A DNA stretch of 64,000 nt, taken from positions 3,534,001-3,598,000 of the forward strand of contig JAILXR010000001.1 of assembly GCA_050789445.1 (NCBI GenBank), given 5' to 3'. Below the pieces are notes generated by a model, which made no database searches, was not told the DNA's origin, and saw only the letters and a program-made list of their open reading frames with translations. Positions within the stretch are counted from its first letter, which is position 1; the number at the start of each line of letters is the position of its first letter. The position numbers and the translations under genes are program-made. This DNA comes from JAWSVE01 sp050789445. GTDB lineage: Bacteria; Pseudomonadota; Gammaproteobacteria; Pseudomonadales; Cellvibrionaceae. Positions 9,692-17,137 of this stretch are shown in pieces.

Positions 9692-10250
9692 ATGAGAGCG
9701 TTGGCTGTATTGATAATTGTAATGTGGAATGGAGTTGCGTATTCAGATCTGGATCCGAGCGCGTTTTAGATTTCTATAAAATTAGCAGTTAAGAGAATAG
9801 ATATAGATGCGAATGTTCTTCCTCCTACATTTACTAATGACACCAATTATATTTTAGGCCTGGATGTAACAGCGGGCTCTCGGACGCCGATTGAATTTTT
9901 GTTTGAAGTTGGTGTTGGTTATGCAGAAAATGTTGGTGCGTTTGGTGGCACCCTTAGCAATTACGAGCTTACCGAAAAACGTATTGCATTGGGTTATTCG
10001 ATTCCGTTGAGCGATCGCGTACGGCTAGTTTCAAAATACGGTATTTATACTTGGCGGTTGAAAGGAGAGGAAGGATTAATTTTTAAATTAAGGTCCTGAA
10101 GAAAGTGCTATTTTTAAAGAAGAAGATAAGTTTTTTCAAGTTGATGTAGAAGCTATGTTTGCCTCGTGGGTTGGATTTGTCTCTGTTATATTCGAGCACA
10201 CAATTTTGTTTGGTAAGAGCTATAGCATAGATGTTCAATTTGAGCTTTGA
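9692..10250 (+). pseudogene. Broken outer-membrane beta-barrel gene (in-frame TAG plus frameshift)
   Basis: The ATG at 9692 opens a signal peptide MRALAVLIIVMWNGVAYS and is stopped by TAG at 9767-9769. The same frame then continues without a stop to 10099 with alternating hydrophobic strands such as FLFEVGVGYAEN and KRIALGYSIPL, as in small outer-membrane barrels. A +1 shift near 10085-10095 would connect this to a frame starting GPEESAIFKEED and ending at TGA 10248 with YSIDVQFEL, a barrel-like last strand. One nonsense codon and one frameshift in about 560 bases suggest recent inactivation. Sequencing error at both places is possible but less likely given the debris around it. Confidence 0.7.
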
Positions 10251-10258
10251 TGTTTTTG

Positions 10259-10849
10259 TTATGGTTTTGTTACACTATCACATTTGATGCTGTCTGGTAC
10301 CTCCCCCCATTTAGTGGGGAGATAGAGCTTAAAATTTCTTGGTTGGATATTTAGATCTCCAATTACATTACTTTCAGTTAGTGTTGTTGTGCAGGAATAG
10401 ACACCAAATTTGAAAGATTTAGTATTCAAAGATTTAATATTGAAAGTATAAGTTTTATTTTTTTCCGGTAAGAACTCCAACACTCCAGAACAAGTTTTTA
10501 TATTACCACCGATATTTTCGTCGACCTTGGTTGTAATAAATATCCGCTTTTCTGCGGGGATCATAAAAGTTTGGATGTGGGAAGCTCCAGTTAGTCTGGC
10601 GTAACCAAACGCATCGCCACTATTATACGAAAATTTATCTTTGCATGCTTGCTCTTCGGTGAATAACCTAATTCCAATGAATTTATGGCTCATAAGTGGA
10701 ACCGCAGGAAAGTCTTTCAGTTCGGGCGCCTCAACCGTTAATTGTGACGTACTTCCAGCCAATAGCGTTGAATCAATGATCATATTTTTGGCGCACCCAG
10801 CAGAAAAAATAAAAATTAAAATGCACTCTAACTTCAAAATAATGTTCAT
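10259..10849 (-). CDS. Small predicted lipoprotein of unknown function
   Basis: I do not recognise it. The signal peptide MNIILKLECILIFIFSAGC ends in a lipobox with Cys at about residue 19. The mature part has about 180 residues, beta-rich, with four or five cysteines including the CSG and SCTTTL segments, so a disulphide is possible. An upstream in-frame ATG (position 10861) exists, but GGGG sits six bases before the ATG at 10849, which I prefer. It is convergent with the broken barrel gene, only eight bases apart. Confidence 0.6.
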   Translation of the reverse strand: MNIILKLECILIFIFSAGCAKNMIIDSTLLAGSTSQLTVEAPELKDFPAVPLMSHKFIGIRLFTEEQACKDKFSYNSGDAFGYARLTGASHIQTFMIPAEKRIFITTKVDENIGGNIKTCSGVLEFLPEKNKTYTFNIKSLNTKSFKFGVYSCTTTLTESNVIGDLNIQPRNFKLYLPTKWGEVPDSIKCDSVTKP

Positions 10850-11037
10850 TTTTATCCCCATCTCTATAAGCTAGTTAAATAGCCATAACGAGCTTTTAGA
10901 AAAGCTTTCAAAAACCCAAATATCTACATTCTCCCATTTTATTTATTTTAAATAGTGTATGGAAGTGATGCTGTCACAATCAATTTTTATTTCAAGCTGA
11001 TGTTCTTTAAAAGAAGTTTGCTGCCATTATTTGCGGG
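10850..11037. other. Intergenic stretch upstream of the small lipoprotein
   Basis: Contains the ribosome-binding site of the minus-strand lipoprotein gene. I see nothing else until the transposase remnant. Confidence 0.4.
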
Positions 11038-11195
11038 CTATGCCGCTATATGACCATATTTTGTTAACTTTTCAATATCATGTGCCATACAATATAACTT
11101 CCATAGTGTATCAGCTTTTGTTTGCTTTCAACATAAAAGACACTTGTCGTCCGCTGTCTTTGCGGTGATCTGTTGAAAATAAAAAGGACACCCAT
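11038..11195 (-). mobile_element. Remnant of an IS1182-like DDE transposase C-terminus
   Basis: On the minus strand, codons 11115 to 11038 read ADTLWKLYCMAHDIEKLTKY followed by GHIAA and a stop. This resembles the conserved end of IS1182-family transposases (a tryptophan, then LYC-hydrophobic-xHxIEK-L, then a short tail). Just upstream, in another frame, RQRTTSVFYVESKQK also resembles transposase text lying before this block, so at least one frameshift and a deletion are present. The rest of the element, including terminal repeats, is not seen. The remnant abuts the duplicated ypfJ segment (11209). Confidence 0.55.
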
Positions 11196-11208
11196 AAATT
11201 TCTTGTTT

Positions 11209-11343
11209 GAGCTTGCTTTACGATTTTTCCACTTCATCGCAGTACCTAAATATTATGTTGAAGGACTAAGGAGTATAAGTGCGTTGATTGCAGAGAGATC
11301 GCCAGAGCCCTGCAATTATGAAATGTCAAAAGTTGTGTTGTGA
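11209..11343. repeat. Copy 2 of the 135-bp segment (orphan ypfJ 5' end)
   Basis: About 95 % identical by eye to 7285-7419. It contains the first nine codons of the metallopeptidase (minus strand), but the frame then runs directly into the transposase remnant, so it is non-functional. The junction lies between 11195 and 11209. Confidence 0.9.
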
Positions 11344-11914
11344 GATATTTAACTGGTAGTGGAAGATAAGAAAGTTACGAATAAAGTATTGCTTTTGATC
11401 AGTGAGTGAAAAGAAAGTATTTAATAAATACAGGCTAAATATTTTTATTAACTAAATAAAAGATGGAATAATTAGAAAAAATTGGCACGCCATTACCTCG
11501 ACTTAGAATGTGGCATTGTGGTTATATGGGAAAGAGCTTTGCGTTGAAATAACGGAGTTAAGGATGACCATTACTTGGAACGAGAAGCTGTGATGAATTT
11601 TGGATTTGATAAATAAACCCAGAATGCAGCAAAGGAAACGCATGAAGCCTTTGGAGTACATGCTGATTTAAAAAAACAGATACTTATATCAGTGTTGTTG
11701 ACTTTTTTGGCTAAGTTTAAAAAGATGCATTGGTTAAATAATAATTTAAAAATGTTCATAAAAGATTTTTAAAAGTCTGAGTTATAGCGACGAAAGTCTA
11801 GCACTAAAATTTACTACATCAACTTTCGGGGGCGCTATTAATTTAGTAATTCTGAATAGTGGTTTCATTGGTTTCGGGTTGAATTAAATTTTTCGTTTAA
11901 TTAATGAGTACAGA
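11344..11914. other. Gene-free region before the 11.9-kb lipoprotein gene
   Basis: No supported gene in about 570 bases. 11478-11577 resembles 7503-7605 in broken runs. Short frames here lack a ribosome-binding site and are not reported. Confidence 0.45.
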
Positions 11915-14194
11915 ATGAAAAATACTAAATGGGAGAGTACCTTGTTGCAATTAATAAAAAAGATTTGTCTGATACTGGTGTTTGGAGCATTAATAGCTAG
12001 TTGTGGCGGTGGCGGTGGCGGTGGCGCTCAAACTCCGCCGCCACCTCCCTCACCGCCGGCGGATGTTACTGCACCAGTTTTATCTGTTGATTTTCCTGAA
12101 TCAGGATCAACGTTTATCTACCCTGTTGTTATTCGCTCACCTAATGATATAGCGGAAGTATTAATGAGAGGCAGTGTCAGCGATAACGTCAAAGTAACAG
12201 AATTAATGGTTAATAACGTTTCGACTAATTACACTTCGGGCGCCTCAGTATTCGAAGTCAAAGTTCCTTTAACCTTTGGTGTAAACAATCTTTCTGTCAA
12301 AGCGCTCGATGCAGCAGGCAATGAAAGCACCAGCGTAGAATTTACCGTAATAAACGAAGGGCTTTGGTTTGAGCAGAGTAGTTCTGTTTTATTTGATGAA
12401 TCCAATAATCGATTGTTAGTTGGCGCCTTGCTTTCAGGTTCTAATTACATTGTCTCTGTGGATATTGCGACTAACGAAAAACGATTCCTAGATGTTGGTG
12501 TATTTACTGGGGGCGATATAATAACGCCAGTACCTTTTTTAATTGATTACAACCCAATCGCGGATGAACTGTTATTTATTGATGACGGTGGTGAGTTATC
12601 CCGACTTGATATGAAAACGGGAAATAAAACGGCGATATCATCTTTAAAAGCTGGATCGGGCTCAAGCGGAACAGGTTTCAAAATTTATCAGTTGTATGAT
12701 GCCGACTACGATGAAAATAATAATTTAGTGTATATCTACGCTAGCTATTATGGTTCGAGTGGTCAAGAAAATGCCATATTTCGAGTTGATTTAAATAATG
12801 GAGCGCGTGAAGTTATCTCTAGTGAATCGATTGGTGGGGGAGAGTCGTTATTTTTTGGTCTAGGTGGTATTGCTTACGATAAAATGAATAATCGGCTTTA
12901 TGTAGCTACAGCTTTTCGATTAATGGAAGTGAATTTAGCAACAGGAGAGCGCACAGCTGTTTCCGATGTAAATACGGGAGCCGGCCCAATTATCTATGGG
13001 GCATATCGGACATTAGAGTTAGATCCTCTCCATAGTATGGCCTACCTTACCTTTCAGCCAACTGGTGGGGGTGGTGAGTATCAGACATTAACTGTTGATT
13101 TAAATAATGGAAATCGAACACTTATTTCGGATGACTCTATTCCTCTTACTGGTTCATCAATTGGAATTCCGGTTCAGGGTTCAACTATTGATACTGATGA
13201 ACGTAAATTGTATTTTATTTCCAGCTCAATGAAGGCGCCTATTGAACTCGACATCGTTAGCGGCAAGCGCCGTCTTTTGGCTCCTGATTTAGGTCTTGGG
13301 CCAAAAGTACAATACCCTGCTAAAGGTGAATATTACGAACCAACCAATGCATTATATGTCGCAGAAATAAAGGGACGTACGATTACAAAAGTTGATTTAG
13401 ATTCGGGGGTTCGGACAACTGTTTCTGGCGGAGGCGTGGGTAACGGTGTAGATTTTGGTGGACCCGCATCACTAACAATCGTTAATAATACTATTTATGT
13501 TGGCGATGCTGGAGCGTCCGCAATATTTGAAGTAGATATAGTTACGGGTAATCGAACGATTTTGTCAGATAGTACTCATGGAAATGGACAAGATTTTATC
13601 CGCCTTTCGGATATGGCCTATGATCCAGTTGGGCAACGGTTGATTGTTCTTGATACTCGACTTGATGCAGTTATGAGTGTTGATATTAACAATGGTAACA
13701 GAGAAATACTTTTTAATGGCATGGGGAATGGGTTTAGTGTCGACTCTAAAGCGCATAGCCTGTCCGCAAACCTAGCAGGCGATACAATTTATATTGCAGG
13801 TAGAGATTCAAATAGTAATGCAATACGAGGTGTGTTAACGGGATGTGACTTGAATGATTTTACCTGTGATCCCATTATTGATTTAGCTTCGGGGGAGCTT
13901 AATCAATTAGCATCGATAACCGAATTTTCACTGATGAACGATGACACGGAAATTGTTTTTGAACACTATAACAATAGTTCGTTAAAAGTATATGAGTTTG
14001 CTAGTGGGTCATTTCAAACAATTGCATATAGATGGAAGCCTAGTGGTCTTCGTGTAGGAGGGTTTGAGCGAAGTGCTATTCCGGATCAAATATTTTTTTT
14101 GGACGAGGTAACGGGGTCACTTGGGAAGCTTAATTTTTACAATAGACTATCTAACAGTAAATTGGATGTTGATATGACGATTATTTCGCAGTAG
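11915..14194 (+). CDS. Lipoprotein with Ig-like domain and beta-propeller
   Basis: The signal peptide ends at the lipobox LIASC (Cys about residue 29), followed by a run of glycines and a proline-rich spacer. This Cys-Gly-run style is common in outer-membrane lipoproteins of marine gammaproteobacteria. Residues about 50-145 look like an Ig/cadherin-like module (DVTAPVLSVDFPESGS, VSDNVKVTELMVNN, VKALDAAGNES). The rest, about 600 residues, has repeating blade-like units ending in VDLNNGNRTLIS, VDIVTGNRTILS, VDLDSGVRTTVSG and similar, which points to a beta-propeller related to NHL/YWTD types. Function unknown; extracellular or periplasmic binding is an inference. Only a weak ribosome-binding site precedes the ATG. 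Confidence 0.75.
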   Translation: MKNTKWESTLLQLIKKICLILVFGALIASCGGGGGGGAQTPPPPPSPPADVTAPVLSVDFPESGSTFIYPVVIRSPNDIAEVLMRGSVSDNVKVTELMVNNVSTNYTSGASVFEVKVPLTFGVNNLSVKALDAAGNESTSVEFTVINEGLWFEQSSSVLFDESNNRLLVGALLSGSNYIVSVDIATNEKRFLDVGVFTGGDIITPVPFLIDYNPIADELLFIDDGGELSRLDMKTGNKTAISSLKAGSGSSGTGFKIYQLYDADYDENNNLVYIYASYYGSSGQENAIFRVDLNNGAREVISSESIGGGESLFFGLGGIAYDKMNNRLYVATAFRLMEVNLATGERTAVSDVNTGAGPIIYGAYRTLELDPLHSMAYLTFQPTGGGGEYQTLTVDLNNGNRTLISDDSIPLTGSSIGIPVQGSTIDTDERKLYFISSSMKAPIELDIVSGKRRLLAPDLGLGPKVQYPAKGEYYEPTNALYVAEIKGRTITKVDLDSGVRTTVSGGGVGNGVDFGGPASLTIVNNTIYVGDAGASAIFEVDIVTGNRTILSDSTHGNGQDFIRLSDMAYDPVGQRLIVLDTRLDAVMSVDINNGNREILFNGMGNGFSVDSKAHSLSANLAGDTIYIAGRDSNSNAIRGVLTGCDLNDFTCDPIIDLASGELNQLASITEFSLMNDDTEIVFEHYNNSSLKVYEFASGSFQTIAYRWKPSGLRVGGFERSAIPDQIFFLDEVTGSLGKLNFYNRLSNSKLDVDMTIISQ

Positions 14195-14333
14195 GACATC
14201 AAAGGTTAATGTCATTCAACGGAAGAAAGATTGAAAAACGTTAGTGAAAATTTGGTATATAAATTTTCTCAATAAGAATTCAATTTCACTTCTTAAGCCT
14301 CGACGTTAAACCCTACACATCAGGAGAACTCAT

Positions 14334-15026
14334 TTGGATCAAATAATAAAAGATATACCCAAATCAAATCATTCTGATTTTTTGGAAGAATTCCTATCTC
14401 ATTATGTCGACAAACAAGGTTTGGGGGGAATGTCTAAGCCAGACTTGGACGCGTTGATCATTTATTTATATACAAAGTACAGTGCTAATAAAAAATTTGA
14501 TGCTTTCGAACTTGGTCAAAGATTCATGATTAAGGAATCGCGAATTAAGTCTTTGTACGAAACGGGCTTAATTAAATATTCTGGGCTTACCGAAGGTAAA
14601 GCATGGATTGAAATTTTAACGAAATTAAAATCTTCAAAGTTTGAATTAGAGAGTAATGAGAAATCACAAATCCGATTTAAATTTGAGAATCCTGCGTTAT
14701 ACAAGTTTTTCCAAAAACGTCTCAGAGTGATTGGCGGTACAGCACCTTATTCAAGAACCTATGAAACCGTAACTATTTCATTGGAAGTTTTTTTTGAGCT
14801 TTTAGAACATGTTTACGATTCAAGTCAAACACAATTTGCAACGGCGGAAATGGATGTTATTCATACGCTTGTTGAGCCAGTCATAAAAAAACTGGGTAGC
14901 TCGCTCGGTAAAAAGAAACTACAAGAGCTGCAGGGGAAAGAAGGCATGAAAAGTAAAGCAGGAAAAACACTTCGATCGGCGGGCGCAATGTCTGGAATAG
15001 GTCGGTTTGTTTTAGCTTTGTTGTAA
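14334..15026 (+). CDS. Orphan cytoplasmic protein, possible winged-helix N-terminal half
   Basis: Not recognised. There is no signal peptide. Residues about 20-85 are helical with FELGQRFMIKESRIKSLYET and LIKYSG, suggestive of a winged-helix turn (inference). Residues about 100-160 include FKFENPALYKFFQKRL and YETVTISLEVFFELL. The C-terminus (about 175-230) is lysine-rich and ends in a short hydrophobic segment. The start is TTG: a strong AGGAG lies at 14322-14326, seven bases before TTG 14334, and no better ATG exists. A frameshifted piece of the same gene is present at 16783-16898. A terminator follows at 15057. Confidence 0.65.
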   Translation: MDQIIKDIPKSNHSDFLEEFLSHYVDKQGLGGMSKPDLDALIIYLYTKYSANKKFDAFELGQRFMIKESRIKSLYETGLIKYSGLTEGKAWIEILTKLKSSKFELESNEKSQIRFKFENPALYKFFQKRLRVIGGTAPYSRTYETVTISLEVFFELLEHVYDSSQTQFATAEMDVIHTLVEPVIKKLGSSLGKKKLQELQGKEGMKSKAGKTLRSAGAMSGIGRFVLALL

Positions 15027-15056
15027 TGATTTTTAGCTTTTTCTTGTGCGTTTAAT

Positions 15057-15084
15057 AAAGGGAAGGCGTGAACCTCCCCTTTTT
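15057..15084 (+). terminator. Rho-independent terminator of the 14.3-kb gene
   Basis: AAAGGGAAGG (15057-15066) pairs with CCTCCCCTTT (15073-15082) with one mismatch and a six-base loop, followed by a T run. It sits between two convergent genes. Confidence 0.7.
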
Positions 15085-15104
15085 CCGGCATCTACCCTTT
15101 TATT

Positions 15105-16679
15105 TTACTTTTTTTCGAGGACCTTGCTTTTCAATTTCAATGGCTGTTCTCTTTGTTTCGGTAATTTTTTTACCGGCTGCACTATGGGTTTTATCATTAC
15201 ACTTTTAGCGCCAGACTGAGTTTTACGATCGATTCTATTAATTGGGATTATAGGTGTTGTTGGTTGGGCAGTAATACTGCCACCGTTATGCTGTAGTCCT
15301 GGTGTTACACTTGGCCAGGTGCATGGAAATATAAAATTATTTTGGCCTGTAGTCGCCACGAGCTTATTATTTTCGTCCATTATACTCATCCCTTGCGTTA
15401 GCGTGACTTTGCGTAGCACTGGTGGTGTATTGCTGATCGCTTGAAGGCTGCCCATTGTGCTTGGAAGGCTTACCGTTCGAACTGCCAGAAAGTTTCTGGT
15501 TTGGCCAATATTCAAATCATAGGGAAAGCTATCTGATTGATAAGCAGACACGCCGCTCCCGATAAATACCGCGTTTCCTGAAATGGATGAACCGGCAGTT
15601 AGTTTCCCGTGTATGACGACATCTTTAGGGCATATTTGACCTTGAATCAGTTGGGTTTCTCTTACATTCACTGTAAAACTTAACTTGGGTGGTGTTTCAG
15701 TCTGAAGGCTGTTTGTCGCTGCGTCCTCACAACGCATGGTGTATGTTTTCCAGCTCGAATTAAAATTATGATTAACGCCAATAATTCTAATACTGCCGGC
15801 TTCGTCATCGTAAGGATTGTTATCAATATTATAAGTGTCAGAAAACATCGCTGTTTTAGCGTTACCCGTTGTTACCGTTTTGACACTACTTTTTTTACCG
15901 TTGGTATGTTCGTAGCGGAACTTCACTTGTGTGTTGGGTAAATTGGTTTGTATGACACCACTCAATGTAATTTTGCAAGACCCGCTAAAGCGACTGTATT
16001 GTTCCAAAATGGTGAGTGATGAACTTGTTACCCCTGAAGCAATCGACACACTGGAGGCAGCCGTGGGTAGCGGCTTGGTGTAGCCTGTTGGAAGACATTT
16101 TACCCGCAATGGCAGTTTTGTGGTGGCGTGCGTCTCGTAGAAATTTATATTGGCAGGAGAAATTTTAAGGTTCGCAATATAAGGTGAATTATTTTTGGGT
16201 ATTTCAAAATTACGCGTTTTATTAAGCGCTTGGGTTTTAGTCAAGCCATTAGCAATATCTGTGGATACTGCAGAGTTACATTGATCAATATAGGGTTTTA
16301 AATCACCAAAATTCCCGGGGTTGATCAAATGGGTAACCCATCTATTTCCGTTGTTTCCTGTTAAGTTAGCATGATCTCCTGATACGCCTATTTCATAATG
16401 TTCTAAAGATGGCTCTCGGCCATATTCAATGCCCGCCATATGTATACGTTTGTAAGCTGAGAATGCTGGTAGTTTAAAACCACCGCGTATCTCGACGGAC
16501 CACCCAGCAGGTAAAACTTTCGTATTGCTATAGAGGGTCTTATCTGCACCCGCCGTAACTGTAATGGTCGGCATAACCCCATGGGGTTTGGGTTTGATTT
16601 CAAAATCAGCTATGGCGCTAACACTCAGCACCATCAACAAACCACCTAAAACTTTATTCTTTATCGTTGCAAAATACAT
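15105..16679 (-). CDS. Secreted or periplasmic protein of unknown function
   Basis: Not recognised. A signal peptide is visible: basic start, hydrophobic VLGGLLMVLSVSAIA, cleavage probably after Ala-Asp near residue 25. The mature part of about 500 residues is Ser/Thr/Asn-rich and beta-like, with paired cysteines in short segments (DQCNS, RVKCLPTG, GSCKITLSG, MRCEDAA, GQICPKD, FPCTWPS), so several disulphides are likely. Two central segments around SGSCKITLSG and TYTMRCED look like related beta-sandwich modules with the cysteines in matching places (inference). The C-terminal 60 residues are proline/lysine rich. An AGGTGAG ribosome-binding site precedes the ATG. It has no obvious partner gene. 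Confidence 0.65.
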   Translation of the reverse strand: MYFATIKNKVLGGLLMVLSVSAIADFEIKPKPHGVMPTITVTAGADKTLYSNTKVLPAGWSVEIRGGFKLPAFSAYKRIHMAGIEYGREPSLEHYEIGVSGDHANLTGNNGNRWVTHLINPGNFGDLKPYIDQCNSAVSTDIANGLTKTQALNKTRNFEIPKNNSPYIANLKISPANINFYETHATTKLPLRVKCLPTGYTKPLPTAASSVSIASGVTSSSLTILEQYSRFSGSCKITLSGVIQTNLPNTQVKFRYEHTNGKKSSVKTVTTGNAKTAMFSDTYNIDNNPYDDEAGSIRIIGVNHNFNSSWKTYTMRCEDAATNSLQTETPPKLSFTVNVRETQLIQGQICPKDVVIHGKLTAGSSISGNAVFIGSGVSAYQSDSFPYDLNIGQTRNFLAVRTVSLPSTMGSLQAISNTPPVLRKVTLTQGMSIMDENNKLVATTGQNNFIFPCTWPSVTPGLQHNGGSITAQPTTPIIPINRIDRKTQSGAKSVMIKPIVQPVKKLPKQREQPLKLKSKVLEKK

Positions 16680-16782
16680 GTCTCACCTATTCCTTTTTCC
16701 AGTTTTTTTTCAAGATAACTGTGTGTCGTTGCGTAAACAGAAAGGTTCACTTTTGTTTTACAGCATCATGTCGACACGTAAG
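16680..16782. other. Short spacer upstream of the secreted orphan
   Basis: Probable promoter region of the minus-strand gene; no other structure seen. Confidence 0.35.
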
Positions 16783-16898
16783 GCTTGAATTAGAGAGCAA
16801 TGAAAAATCACAAATCCGATGTAAATTTGAGAATCCTGCGTTATAGGTTTTTCCAAAAACGTCTTAGAGTAATAGGCGGTACTGCAGCATATTTTTGA
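16783..16898 (+). pseudogene. Frameshifted fragment of the orphan gene at 14334-15026
   Basis: Translates to LELESNEKSQIRCKFENPAL, then after loss of four bases FFQKRLRVIGGTAAYF, and then a stop. This corresponds to about residues 103-142 of the protein encoded at 14334-15026, with about 90 % base identity by eye to 14640-14755. Neither the 5' nor the 3' part of the gene is present. It is a duplicated and broken copy. Confidence 0.85.
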
Positions 16899-17058
16899 AA
16901 ATTTTGATTTGTTATTTGGTGATATAGATGAGGATGGTCAAAAGAGCGTTGGTTGTTAAAATTGACATCACTACACCATATAAGGTGATGTCATCAAATA
17001 CCTAGAAAATAAATTTATAAAAATGGCAAGGCCAGCTATTCGATACACAATTAAAAAT

Positions 17059-17091
17059 GACCGCCAACACTAAGAAAAAATGTTGGCGGTC
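17059..17091 (-). terminator. Strong terminator hairpin downstream of the SBBP lipoprotein gene
   Basis: GACCGCCAACA (17059-17069) and TGTTGGCGGTC (17081-17091) form a perfect 11-bp stem. Read on the minus strand it is followed by ATTTTTAA, so it best serves the gene ending at 17138. Confidence 0.75.
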
Positions 17092-17137
17092 ATAAAATAA
17101 TTAATTATCGCTAGCGCTTATTACTTGAAACCAAGTA

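Noticed and set aside
11571..11759. 62-codon minus-strand frame in the gene-free region before 11915
   Set aside because: No ribosome-binding site, no recognisable feature, surrounded by decayed sequence.
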